From: Virgibacillus indicus
Lineage (GTDB): Bacteria; Bacillota; Bacilli; Bacillales; Amphibacillaceae
Length of the DNA stretch: 64,000 bases
Assembly (NCBI RefSeq): GCF_002266285.1
Contig: NZ_NPMS01000001.1
Location: 682,001-746,000 of the forward strand
Direction of reading: 5' to 3'
The translations under genes and the position numbers were made by a program. Below, piece after piece: positions 56,574 through 64,000 of this stretch (positions are counted from its first letter, which is position 1; every line of letters begins with the position of its first letter). Under the pieces are notes generated by a model, which made no database searches, was not told the DNA's origin, and saw only the letters and a program-made list of their open reading frames with translations.

Positions 56574-57792
56574 GAGTCATTTTTGGTGCTATTAAAGCTG
56601 TAGAAGCTGAATTATTAAATATTTCTTCAATAACCTTTTGAATAGAGTCATGATTAACATCATCAATTTCTTTAATCATCTCATCCAATGTCCGGTGACG
56701 GCCCAGCAGTAATTCATTTCTTCCATTTCGGTTCATTCTGCTGTTAGTACTCTCAAGACTAAGCATTAAATTTCCCTTGAGCTGTTCTTTACTATTTTTT
56801 AATTCCTTTTCTGTCAGCCCGTTTTTGATGAGCGTATCTATTGTTTTATCAATCGTATCTTTAAGTAATGGCAATTGTTCTTTGCCTGTTCCGGCATAGA
56901 TAGTAAGCAGCCCATTATCAAGGAAAGATGAATGATAAGAGAAAACAGCATAAGCCAATCCCTGTTTTTCCCTGACATCCTGAAATAATCTAGAACTCAT
57001 GCTGCCTCCAAGTACATTATTCATGATGACTAGGCTATAAATATTTTCATGGCCAATTTCCAGCCCATCAAAACCTAAACATAAATGAGCCTGTTCCGTA
57101 TCCTTATTACGTTCAATATTATTTGCCAGAAACGCAGGTTTAATAATATCTGTATGTTCTTTACTTGATTCAAAGGCTCCAAAATATTCTTCAATGCGGT
57201 TTATAAATGATTCCTCAACATTTCCGGCTACTGAAACTACAACATTCTCTGGAGTATAACGCTCCTTTATATATTCTCTTAATGTATCAGGATTGAACGT
57301 ATTGAGATGATTTTCTGTTCCAAGGATGGAATACCCTAAAGGATGTTCTCCATAAGACGCTCTTGCCAATAAATCATGGACAATATCATCCGGCGTATCT
57401 TCATACATCTTTATTTCTTCAAATACTACTTTTTTCTCACGTTCCATCTCTTCCTCGTCAAAGGTTGAATGGAAAAACATATCTGCCAGAATTTCTAAAG
57501 CATAATCTTTATGTGTATCCAAAACTTTTGCATAAAAACATGTATACTCTTTGGAAGTAAATGCGTTTACCTGACCGCCAATAGAATCAAAGGCCTCTGC
57601 AATATCCTGTGCAGTTCTTGTTTTTGTACCTTTAAAAAACATATGCTCAATAAAATGTGAAATCCCATTATTTTGTTCCGTTTCATTTCGGGAGCCAGTA
57701 AGCACCCATATTCCAATTGTAACGGAGCGAACTGCTGGAATTTTCTCCAATACAATTCTTAAACCATTTTTACTCGTATGTTTTTCAACCAA
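56569..57792 (-). CDS. mlpA: M16-family zinc protease MlpA (YmxG)
   Basis: A 407-residue M16B metalloprotease related to mitochondrial processing peptidase. The zinc motif HFIEH lies at 46-50 with the downstream EKKVVFEEIKMYEDTPDD, and the C-terminal half has GGSMSSRLFQDVREKQGLAY, so both halves of the active site are in one chain. Start TTG 57792 has AGGAGG 7 nt upstream. It follows ylxY by 18 bp. Third M16 protein of this window. Confidence 0.95.
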   Translation of the reverse strand: MVEKHTSKNGLRIVLEKIPAVRSVTIGIWVLTGSRNETEQNNGISHFIEHMFFKGTKTRTAQDIAEAFDSIGGQVNAFTSKEYTCFYAKVLDTHKDYALEILADMFFHSTFDEEEMEREKKVVFEEIKMYEDTPDDIVHDLLARASYGEHPLGYSILGTENHLNTFNPDTLREYIKERYTPENVVVSVAGNVEESFINRIEEYFGAFESSKEHTDIIKPAFLANNIERNKDTEQAHLCLGFDGLEIGHENIYSLVIMNNVLGGSMSSRLFQDVREKQGLAYAVFSYHSSFLDNGLLTIYAGTGKEQLPLLKDTIDKTIDTLIKNGLTEKELKNSKEQLKGNLMLSLESTNSRMNRNGRNELLLGRHRTLDEMIKEIDDVNHDSIQKVIEEIFNNSASTALIAPKMTH

Positions 57793-57810
57793 TTTCCTGC
57801 CTCCTATATG

Positions 57811-58755
57811 TTACCTTTCTTCACTCAGTAAATTTTCAATTGTACTTATTTTGTACCCTTTATCTTTTATTTGTTTAATTAATTCATTCAGACCATTAAC
57901 AATGGAAGGTGTCGGGTGCATTAATATTGTTGCACCTGGGTGTACTTTACTATTCACTCGGTTTATCATAACAGAAACAGATGGATTCTTCCAATCAATT
58001 GTATCCACCGTCCAAAGGATTGTTTCCATTTTTAAATGGTGTGCTGCCTGTACAACCTGATCATTAAAACTCCCTCCTGGGGGGGCAAACCATTTAGGTG
58101 TATCTCCAACGATTGCTTCAATAATTTCATTTGTCTGGCTGATCTGCTCCACGATCTTCTGATTCGACAATCTGCCCATATCCGGATGATTATATGCATG
58201 ATTTCCAATCACATGCCCCTGCTCATCAATCATTTTCACCAGTTCAGCATTAACCTTTGCCCACTTTCCTTCAATGAAAAACGTTGCCTTTACCTTATTC
58301 TCTTTTAATATATTCAATATTTCCGGAATATACTCAGTACCCCAGGAAACATTAATTAAAAATGCTACCATTTCCTTTTCAGGGTGTCCGCGGAATATCG
58401 GGGATGCTGGCAGTTCATTCAAAGATATTTCAGGAGATTCCTGTTCATAAACAAGCAATGACTCGTCAAAAATTCCCTCTTTCTTCATCTTTTCATAGGA
58501 ATCTTCCACATTTACTGAAAGACCGTTTCTGCCAGGTGTTTTTTTCCAGACATCGTCAATATAAGCATTTTGCGGAGGTTCTGTAAACTGACCGCTTTTA
58601 TCCTGGATAGAATTATACAGTTCATCTATTGTTTTGGCAGCCTGTGATAACCCATCCGTTTCATTCATAACAAATGGATTATATTCTGAATTAAATGCAA
58701 CGGACACAATAATAATAAACACTATAAAATTTACAAACCATCTATACCGATACAA
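57811..58755 (-). CDS. ylxY: YlxY polysaccharide-deacetylase-like protein with degenerate NodB site
   Basis: A 314-residue protein with an N-terminal membrane anchor (about 8-22) and a NodB-fold domain (about 125-312). The metal His pair of motif 2 is kept (HAYNHP, His186/His190) and motif 5 reads ILMHPT. Motif 1, normally TFDDGP, reads LINVSWG, so the catalytic and metal aspartates are missing (Asn135, Ser137); motif 3 reads FAPPGG without the Arg. Deacetylase activity is therefore doubtful. TTG 58755 is chosen: GGGGAG lies 7 nt upstream. Located between pnpA and mlpA as in B. subtilis. Confidence 0.9.
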   Translation of the reverse strand: MYRYRWFVNFIVFIIIVSVAFNSEYNPFVMNETDGLSQAAKTIDELYNSIQDKSGQFTEPPQNAYIDDVWKKTPGRNGLSVNVEDSYEKMKKEGIFDESLLVYEQESPEISLNELPASPIFRGHPEKEMVAFLINVSWGTEYIPEILNILKENKVKATFFIEGKWAKVNAELVKMIDEQGHVIGNHAYNHPDMGRLSNQKIVEQISQTNEIIEAIVGDTPKWFAPPGGSFNDQVVQAAHHLKMETILWTVDTIDWKNPSVSVMINRVNSKVHPGATILMHPTPSIVNGLNELIKQIKDKGYKISTIENLLSEER

Positions 58756-58827
58756 CCTAATCTCCCCCTTGTTCATACATATGAAAAAGAGGGACAAGGT
58801 ATGATATGTCATCAATGCAAAAAAAAA

Positions 58828-58847
58828 GAAACTGGATAACCAGCTTC
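58828..58847 (-). terminator. pnpA terminator
   Basis: GAAACTGG and CCAGCTTC pair with one mismatch, loop ATAA; nine T follow on the minus strand. Confidence 0.85.
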
Positions 58848-58851
58848 ATTT

Positions 58852-60966
58852 TTACTGTTTGGCTTTTTCTCGTTTTTCTCTTTCCTCTTTCAGAATAGCT
58901 TTGCGGGAGAGGTTTACACGTCCTTGATTATCAATTTCCTTTACCTTCACCATGATTTCATCACCAATGGATACTGCATCCTCCACTTTATTTGTTCGCT
59001 CTTCAGCCAACTCTGAAATGTGAACAAGACCATCCTTGCCTTTAAACAACTCAACAAATGCTCCGAACTTTTCAATTCGCTTAACTTTTCCTAAATACAT
59101 TTGTCCTACTTCAACTTCCCGGACAAGATCCTCGATGATCTTCTTAGCCTTTTCATTCATAGCAGCATCTATAGATGAAATAAACACACTTCCATCCTGC
59201 TCTATATCAATCTTAACTCCAGTTTCATCAATAATCTGATTAATCTGTTTACCGCTTGGGCCAATGACGGCACGTATTTTATCTGGATTAATTGACATTG
59301 TAAGAATTTTTGGAGCATATTCAGAAAGTTCTGCTTTAGGCTCTTTGATCGTTGCCAGCATAGAATCCAATATTTGCATTCTGCCTTTTTTAGCCTGGAT
59401 TAAAGCCTCTTCTAAAATTTCTCTTGATAATCCTTCAATCTTAATATCCATTTGGAGTGCCGTTACCCCTTCAGCAGTTCCGGCTACTTTAAAGTCCATA
59501 TCACCAAGAGCATCTTCCATCCCTTGAATATCTGTAAGGATTGTATAATCTTCTCCGGATTTAACAAGCCCCATAGCAATCCCTGCAACTGGTGCTTTAA
59601 TTGGCACACCAGCATCCATCATTGCCAACGTACTTGCACAAATACTTGCCTGTGAAGTAGAACCATTTGATTCCAATACCTCAGAAACAAGACGGATTGT
59701 ATATGGAAATACTTTATCTGATGGAATTACTTTTTCAAGAGCACGTTCCCCCAAAGCACCATGTCCAATTTCACGACGGCCAGGTCCTCTGATTGGTCCG
59801 GTTTCCCCAACACTATATTGTGGGAAGTTATAATGATGCATAAACCGTTTGGATTCTTCCAGATCCAAACCATCCAATATCTGAACATCTCCAAGTGCTC
59901 CCAATGTACAAACACTAAGCGCCTGGGTCTGTCCGCGGGTAAATAATCCAGATCCGTGAGTTCTAGGTAAAACTTTAATACGGGAAGACAGTGGACGAAT
60001 TTCATCAGGCTTACGGCCGTCCGGACGAATTTTTTCCTTCGTAATAAGTCGTCTTACTTCCTCTTTTACCATTTTATCCAACTTTGATTTTACTTGTTTG
60101 ATTACTTCTGGTTCCTCTTCCTCGTAGGTTTTTAGAACTTGGTCTTTCACCTGACTTATGGCATCTTCTCTTGCATGTTTTTCTTTTACCTGAATGGCGG
60201 CAATTAGCTCGTCCTTTGCTTCCGCTTCGATCTTTTGCGACAGCTCTTCCTCCACGTCAAATAAGGTAACTGGTGATTTTTCAAGTCCTGCAGCTTTAAC
60301 AATTTCCTCTTGAAACTCTACGAGGCGTTTAATTTCTTCATGGCCAAACATAATAGCTTCAAGCATGACATCTTCAGGGACTTCCTCTGCTCCTGCTTCT
60401 ACCATGTTTATCGCATCTTTTGTTCCTGCCACTGTAAGCTCAATATCACTTTTTTGTTCCTGTTCGATTGTCGGGTTAATTACAAATTCACCATCAACTC
60501 GTCCCACATTGACACCGGCAATTGGCTCGGCAAATGGTATATCCGAAATACTAAGGGCGATGGATGAGCCAATCATTGCTGCCATTTCTGACGGGCAATC
60601 CTGGTCCACACTCATTACAGTACTGATTACCTGCACTTCATTTCTGAAGCCATCAGGAAATAGCGGGCGGATAGGACGATCAATCAGGCGTGAGGATAAA
60701 ATAGCTTTTTCACTCGGTCTTCCTTCACGTTTAATAAACCCTCCAGGTATTTTCCCTACTGCATATAAACGTTCCTCATAGTTTACTGTTAATGGAAAAA
60801 AGGGTAGATCCTTTGGTTCTTTTGATGCTGTTGCAACTGATAGTACAGATGTATCACCATAATGTATCATACATGCACCATTAGCCTGTTTTGCTAATTC
60901 TCCTATTTCGACGGTAAACTTTTTGCCGGAAATTTCTGTAGAGAATACTTGTTTTTCTTCTGACAT
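58852..60966 (-). CDS. pnpA: Polynucleotide phosphorylase
   Basis: Phosphorolytic 3'-5' exoribonuclease, the main 3' exonuclease for mRNA decay in Bacillus. The 704-residue protein has two RNase PH domains (about 10-230 and 315-545, with IRPLFPDGF and [21 protein letters not shown] shortened to its core [10 protein letters not shown]), a KH domain with [14 protein letters not shown] and a C-terminal S1 domain with [25 protein letters not shown] precedes ATG 60966 at about 11 nt. It follows rpsO with a terminator between. Confidence 0.98.
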   Translation of the reverse strand: MSEEKQVFSTEISGKKFTVEIGELAKQANGACMIHYGDTSVLSVATASKEPKDLPFFPLTVNYEERLYAVGKIPGGFIKREGRPSEKAILSSRLIDRPIRPLFPDGFRNEVQVISTVMSVDQDCPSEMAAMIGSSIALSISDIPFAEPIAGVNVGRVDGEFVINPTIEQEQKSDIELTVAGTKDAINMVEAGAEEVPEDVMLEAIMFGHEEIKRLVEFQEEIVKAAGLEKSPVTLFDVEEELSQKIEAEAKDELIAAIQVKEKHAREDAISQVKDQVLKTYEEEEPEVIKQVKSKLDKMVKEEVRRLITKEKIRPDGRKPDEIRPLSSRIKVLPRTHGSGLFTRGQTQALSVCTLGALGDVQILDGLDLEESKRFMHHYNFPQYSVGETGPIRGPGRREIGHGALGERALEKVIPSDKVFPYTIRLVSEVLESNGSTSQASICASTLAMMDAGVPIKAPVAGIAMGLVKSGEDYTILTDIQGMEDALGDMDFKVAGTAEGVTALQMDIKIEGLSREILEEALIQAKKGRMQILDSMLATIKEPKAELSEYAPKILTMSINPDKIRAVIGPSGKQINQIIDETGVKIDIEQDGSVFISSIDAAMNEKAKKIIEDLVREVEVGQMYLGKVKRIEKFGAFVELFKGKDGLVHISELAEERTNKVEDAVSIGDEIMVKVKEIDNQGRVNLSRKAILKEEREKREKAKQ

Positions 60967-61077
60967 TATGAACAGTACTCCTTTCGATAAAACATTCTAT
61001 CTTTCATTTTATAGTTTATAGACATGAATGTAAATTTTATGTAGAAAAATCTTTGAATTGCTGACTAAAACGTATAA

Positions 61078-61103
61078 AAAAAGCAGGATTTCTCCTGCTT
61101 TTT
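61078..61103 (-). terminator. rpsO terminator
   Basis: AAAAAGCAGGA and TCCTGCTTTTT form a perfect 11-bp stem, loop TTTC; seven T in all on the minus strand. Confidence 0.93.
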
Positions 61104-61109
61104 GAATAA

Positions 61110-61379
61110 TTATCGGCGTAGGCCAAGTTTTTTAATTAATTCACGGTAGCGGGTAACGTCTTTATTACGCAAGTAGTTTAGTAAATTACGACGTTTACCA
61201 ACCATTTTCAAAAGACCGCGACGTGAATGATGGTCTTTTTTATGAACACGCAAATGTTCATTCAAAGTTGTGATCTCTTCAGTAAGTACAGCGATTTGTA
61301 CTTCTGGAGAACCAGTGTCAGTATCATGTACTTTATATTCAGTAATGATTTCATTCTTACGTTCTTGTGTGATAGCCAT
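61110..61379 (-). CDS. rpsO: Ribosomal protein S15
   Basis: 30S protein that binds the central domain of 16S rRNA. The 89-residue product has [20 protein letters not shown] (about 38-57) and the C-terminal [19 protein letters not shown] 61379 follows AGGAGG by 8 nt. It has its own promoter and a structured leader, and ends in a strong terminator before pnpA. Confidence 0.98.
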   Translation of the reverse strand: MAITQERKNEIITEYKVHDTDTGSPEVQIAVLTEEITTLNEHLRVHKKDHHSRRGLLKMVGKRRNLLNYLRNKDVTRYRELIKKLGLRR

Positions 61380-61460
61380 CTGGCTCACCTCCTATTGTTA
61401 TGTCATATCCCCAGTCCCCTAGCAAACGTCGGAGTTACGATTTGCCAAGCAACGGTTTTA
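61380..61460 (-). promoter_or_regulatory. rpsO leader, possible S15 autoregulatory structure
   Basis: The leader of about 80 nt contains a stem GCAAA-TCG / CGA-CG-TTTGC (around 61421-61447), a G-rich stretch CTAGGGGACTGGGG and the SD. S15 represses its own mRNA in several bacteria, including Geobacillus, by binding a leader structure. No exact motif could be verified here. Confidence 0.4.
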
Positions 61461-61468
61461 CGTTACTT

Positions 61469-61497
61469 ATCGTACAACTTTTTCAGCAAAAATGCAA
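61469..61497 (-). promoter_or_regulatory. rpsO promoter
   Basis: Minus strand TTGCAT (61497-61492), 17-bp spacer, TACGAT (61474-61469). Confidence 0.65.
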
Positions 61498-61518
61498 GTA
61501 AAATCCTGTTTCTCTTAA

Positions 61519-62463
61519 TTACTGACTCATTTCAAAGTAATTTCGGATGTTTTTTTCATCCTCAGCCATTTGTTTAATTAGAGCATCGGCACCATTATAT
61601 TTCTCTTCTTCACGCATATATTTATGCCATTCAATAATAAGTTCCTCGCCATACAAATTATTATTATAATCAAAAATATTTACTTCTACTGATAAATCTT
61701 TACGATCCTCCGTGAAGGTTGGGTTTGTTCCAATGTTTGCCATACCTTCATATAATTCGTTCTTATAATGCACTTTAACAGCATATATACCAGATTTGGG
61801 GAGTAATGCATCGGGATTCACCTGCATATTTGCTGTTGGGTATCCCAGTTCCCTTCCCCGCTGTGCTCCTTTAATAACAGTTCCATCGATCGTTAACGGT
61901 CTGCTGAGCAGCACATTTGCCTCTTCAACATTTCCGCTATTAAGCAGCTCTCTGATTTTGGTTGAGCTGATTTTTTCCTTACCTGATAAAACTTTATCAA
62001 TCGTTGTATGCGTAAATAAACCCCTTGTGTATTCTGCTATGTTGTTCATATTCCCTTTTCCTTTATGCCCGAAGGAATAGTCAAAACCGGCAACGAGATG
62101 CTTGATATTTAATCCAATAATAAAATGATCGATGAATTCCTGAGGAGACAGCAAGGATAGTTCTTTATTAAATTTTATTATGTACAGCCGATCAACCCGC
62201 AGCTTTTTCAGTATTTCCTTTTTCTCGCGCATCGGAGTAATATATTTCACATGCTGTGTATCCTTTTTTAATACAACGGACGGATGCGGATGAAAGGTAA
62301 TAACTGCATTTTCCATATTTTTCTTTTCTGCCTCATCAACTGCAGCCTTAATAACTTTTTGATGACCTTTGTGGATACCATCAAAGAAGCCTATTGCACT
62401 TACTGTTTCCGGCAATTCTTCCAGAACCAGTGAATGCGGATATGTCAGCTCAATTGTTCTCAT
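61519..62463 (-). CDS. ribF: Bifunctional riboflavin kinase/FAD synthetase
   Basis: Makes FMN and FAD from riboflavin; called ribC in B. subtilis. The 314-residue protein has the nucleotidyltransferase domain (GFFDGIHKGHQKVI at 26-39, ISSTKIRELLNSGNVEEA) and a C-terminal kinase domain (GRELGYPTANMQ, GMANIGTNPTF). AGGTG precedes ATG 62463. It follows truB by 56 bp without a visible terminator. No FMN riboswitch is seen upstream. Confidence 0.97.
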   Translation of the reverse strand: MRTIELTYPHSLVLEELPETVSAIGFFDGIHKGHQKVIKAAVDEAEKKNMENAVITFHPHPSVVLKKDTQHVKYITPMREKKEILKKLRVDRLYIIKFNKELSLLSPQEFIDHFIIGLNIKHLVAGFDYSFGHKGKGNMNNIAEYTRGLFTHTTIDKVLSGKEKISSTKIRELLNSGNVEEANVLLSRPLTIDGTVIKGAQRGRELGYPTANMQVNPDALLPKSGIYAVKVHYKNELYEGMANIGTNPTFTEDRKDLSVEVNIFDYNNNLYGEELIIEWHKYMREEEKYNGADALIKQMAEDEKNIRNYFEMSQ

Positions 62464-62519
62464 ATTTGTTCACCTGCACTTTTTATCCAGTTCCGGCAAT
62501 TAGATTGTATTATTTATTT

Positions 62520-63416
62520 TCACTCACTAAAAACACGTACTGGTTTAATTTGGTCCGGGTGTTCCGGATGTGTTTGATAAATCGCCAATAATTGCTGATT
62601 ACTTTTGATAATAAATGGGTCTGTGCCAAGTCTATTTTCAGGCTTTGGAAGTTTTTGGCCATATAGCACTTTTTTCTTCATTTCGTCATCAGCATTCAGG
62701 CTGTCCAAATGTTCCACACCTTTAATTATAGGAAGAAGGAGATCCTCCTGCTGATTTAATTTTACTTTCTCTTCAATAGTAGCAAAAGTTACTGTATTTT
62801 TCTCGTCAAATGAAGCAGTTTGTGTCCGTATTAAATTCGACATATGTGCAGGGTATCCCAATTTCTTTCCTATATCAACACATAATGTACGTATATATGT
62901 ACCTTTGGAACATACTACTCTTATGGTGAATAAGTTGTTTCGTTTTTCATTGGAAGGTATCCGTTCAATTTCATGAATCAGTACGTTTCTTTCCGGACGC
63001 TCTACAAATTTGTTTGCTCTTGCATATTCATACAGCTTTTTCCCATTAACTTTAACTGCAGAATACATTGGAGGAATTTGCGTAATTGTTCCTTTAAAAG
63101 TTTGTAAAACAGCTTGTATTTCCTTGTCATCAGGAGGCATTAGCACTGGTTTTTCCTCAATTGCCTTACCCTGGCTGTCTTCGGTTTCTGTTGATTTTCC
63201 AAGGGATACTTCTGCAATATATGTTTTCTTAGTATCGGTTAAAAAGGGAACAATTTTCGTTGCCTGTCCAATGCATATAGGGAGAACCCCTTCAACTTCA
63301 GGATCAAGTGTCCCAGTATGGCCGACCTTTTTTGTTCGAAACAGTTTACGTATTTTTACGACACAATCATGTGATGTCATCCCTCTTGGCTTCCATAACG
63401 GCAGGATGCCATTCAT
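62520..63416 (-). CDS. truB: tRNA pseudouridine-55 synthase TruB
   Basis: Isomerises U55 in the tRNA T-loop. The 298-residue protein has the catalytic motif HTGTLDPEVEGVLP with Asp38, the PPMYSAVKVNGKKLYEYAR block and KGTYIRTLCVDIG. ATG 63416 follows GGGAG by 8 nt and matches the family start. A hairpin separates it from rbfA. Confidence 0.97.
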   Translation of the reverse strand: MNGILPLWKPRGMTSHDCVVKIRKLFRTKKVGHTGTLDPEVEGVLPICIGQATKIVPFLTDTKKTYIAEVSLGKSTETEDSQGKAIEEKPVLMPPDDKEIQAVLQTFKGTITQIPPMYSAVKVNGKKLYEYARANKFVERPERNVLIHEIERIPSNEKRNNLFTIRVVCSKGTYIRTLCVDIGKKLGYPAHMSNLIRTQTASFDEKNTVTFATIEEKVKLNQQEDLLLPIIKGVEHLDSLNADDEMKKKVLYGQKLPKPENRLGTDPFIIKSNQQLLAIYQTHPEHPDQIKPVRVFSE

Positions 63417-63451
63417 AAAATCAGCTCCCAGCATCTTTTAGGTACATGGAA

Positions 63452-63485
63452 AAATCTGACTCACCTATACGGTGCGAGTCAGATT
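63452..63485 (-). terminator. Hairpin between rbfA and truB
   Basis: AAATCTGACTC-ACC and GGT-GC-GAGTCAGATT form a stem of about 12 bp; TTTTT follows on the minus strand. It may end part of the transcripts coming from the infB-rbfA side. Confidence 0.75.
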
Positions 63486-63495
63486 AATCTCCCCA

Positions 63496-63837
63496 TTATT
63501 CGTTTAAATCACGAAGAATGGTCTCTATCCGGTTACCATACTCGTAAGCTTCATCAAATTCAAAAAACAATTCCGGTGTTTTCCGCAAACGGATACGGGA
63601 TCCGATTTCTGAGCGGATAAACCCTTTCGCTTTGGAAAGACCCAGCAGCGTATCTTTTTTCTGCTGTTCATCTCCAAGAACAGATATAAATACTTTTGCC
63701 TGTTGCAGGTCGCCAGTTACCTCTACATCTGTAACTGTAACAAAACCTACTCTCGGATCTTTTATTTTCCGTGTCAGGATTTCGCCCAATTCTTTTTTCA
63801 TTTGCTCTGCTACTCTATTTGCACGTAAATCAGACAA
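63496..63837 (-). CDS. rbfA: Ribosome-binding factor A
   Basis: Small KH-fold protein that helps mature 16S rRNA and 30S subunits, important in the cold. The product has [16 protein letters not shown] at the start and [22 protein letters not shown] 63837 is chosen (113 residues) because GAGG lies 8 nt upstream and the family begins close to there; GTG 63846 is on top of the SD. It lies 44 bp after ylxP. Confidence 0.95.
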   Translation of the reverse strand: MSDLRANRVAEQMKKELGEILTRKIKDPRVGFVTVTDVEVTGDLQQAKVFISVLGDEQQKKDTLLGLSKAKGFIRSEIGSRIRLRKTPELFFEFDEAYEYGNRIETILRDLNE

Positions 63838-63881
63838 TGTTTTCACCTCGTTAATAGAAGCTATAATTTGAAACTGTAAAC

Positions 63882-64000
63882 CTATAAATGCTCTACATCT
63901 GTTATTGTACGTTCCAGTTCCACAAAGGTATCAATTATTCGCAGTACTTCCTGGATTACCTTTTCGGCATGATTTCTTTCTGTTGAAATTGTAACAATTC
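63882..64000 (-). CDS. ylxP: YlxP-like protein (DUF503), C-terminal part (cut by window edge)
   Basis: Translation of the last 119 bases on the minus strand gives 39 residues ending in [11 protein letters not shown] before a TAG at 63882. This matches the C-terminus of the DUF503 protein YlxP, which precedes rbfA in the nusA-infB operon of B. subtilis. The rest of the gene is beyond the right edge. Confidence 0.85.
   Translation of the reverse strand, partial: IVTISTERNHAEKVIQEVLRIIDTFVELERTITDVEHL

Noticed and set aside
60365..60781. 138-codon plus-strand frame
   Set aside because: Antisense to pnpA; no initiation signals.
61519..62463. FMN riboswitch near ribF
   Set aside because: ribF lies in the truB run with a 56-bp gap; none of the conserved RFN blocks is present.
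63010..63441. 143-codon plus-strand frame
   Set aside because: Antisense to truB; no initiation signals.

Overview
The window is a 64 kb stretch of low-GC chromosome from a spore-forming member of the Bacillaceae. This rests on spore genes (spoVK, cotE, spoVS, spoIIIE, dpaA/dpaB, sirA), strong AGGAGG-type ribosome binding sites, frequent TTG/GTG starts and a gene order that follows Bacillus subtilis closely in three blocks. Protein flavour (acidic linkers, BMP-type ABC importer beside ymfC) suggests the Oceanobacillus/Virgibacillus group, but that is inference. Almost everything is on the minus strand; yneK, lexA and katE are the plus-strand exceptions. No rRNA, tRNA, CRISPR array, transposase or prophage was seen.

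Layout. 1-10.4 kb: aconitase (cut by the left edge), a soluble PAS histidine kinase, yneK, a ccdA-mrpB-ccdB-ccdC operon holding an orphan Mrp antiporter subunit, yneF, sirA, tkt, ynzC, yneB, a 31-codon membrane ORF in the place of the SOS division inhibitor yneA, and divergent lexA with a set of LexA boxes. 10.4-14.3 kb: an ECF sigma/anti-sigma pair and a divergent large-subunit catalase. 14.5-21.5 kb: glnRA with its operator, ynbB, hflX (with a possible leader peptide), spoVK, hfq, miaA. 21.5-33.7 kb: dps in the mutSL operon, cotE, ricA, miaB, spoVS, ymdB, rny, recA. 33.8-41.3 kb: cinA, pgsA, rodZ and ymfK-J-I-H-F. 41.4-47.1 kb: a nupNOPQ-type nucleoside importer with GntR regulator. 47.3-55.7 kb: spoIIIE, ylzJ, tepA and the dipicolinate/lysine operon dpaA-dpaB-asd-dapG-dapA. 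55.7-56.3 kb: a 600-bp non-coding gap with a GC-rich structured repeat. 56.3-64 kb: ymxH, mlpA, ylxY, pnpA, rpsO, ribF, truB, rbfA, ylxP (cut by the right edge).

Themes. DNA damage and repair genes recur (lexA, recA, mutSL, dps, yneB). RNA turnover and tRNA modification form another group (rny, ricA, pnpA, hfq, miaA, miaB). The dpa-dap operon supplies dipicolinate for spores and diaminopimelate for wall and lysine, and has a good sigma-K promoter.

The window is mostly conserved housekeeping and sporulation DNA. I found no large unknown multi-gene system. The most promising undescribed items are the 31-residue SOS-controlled membrane ORF, the orphan mrpB inside the cytochrome c maturation operon, the hflX leader ORF, the structured hfq leader element and the GC-rich intergenic repeat.
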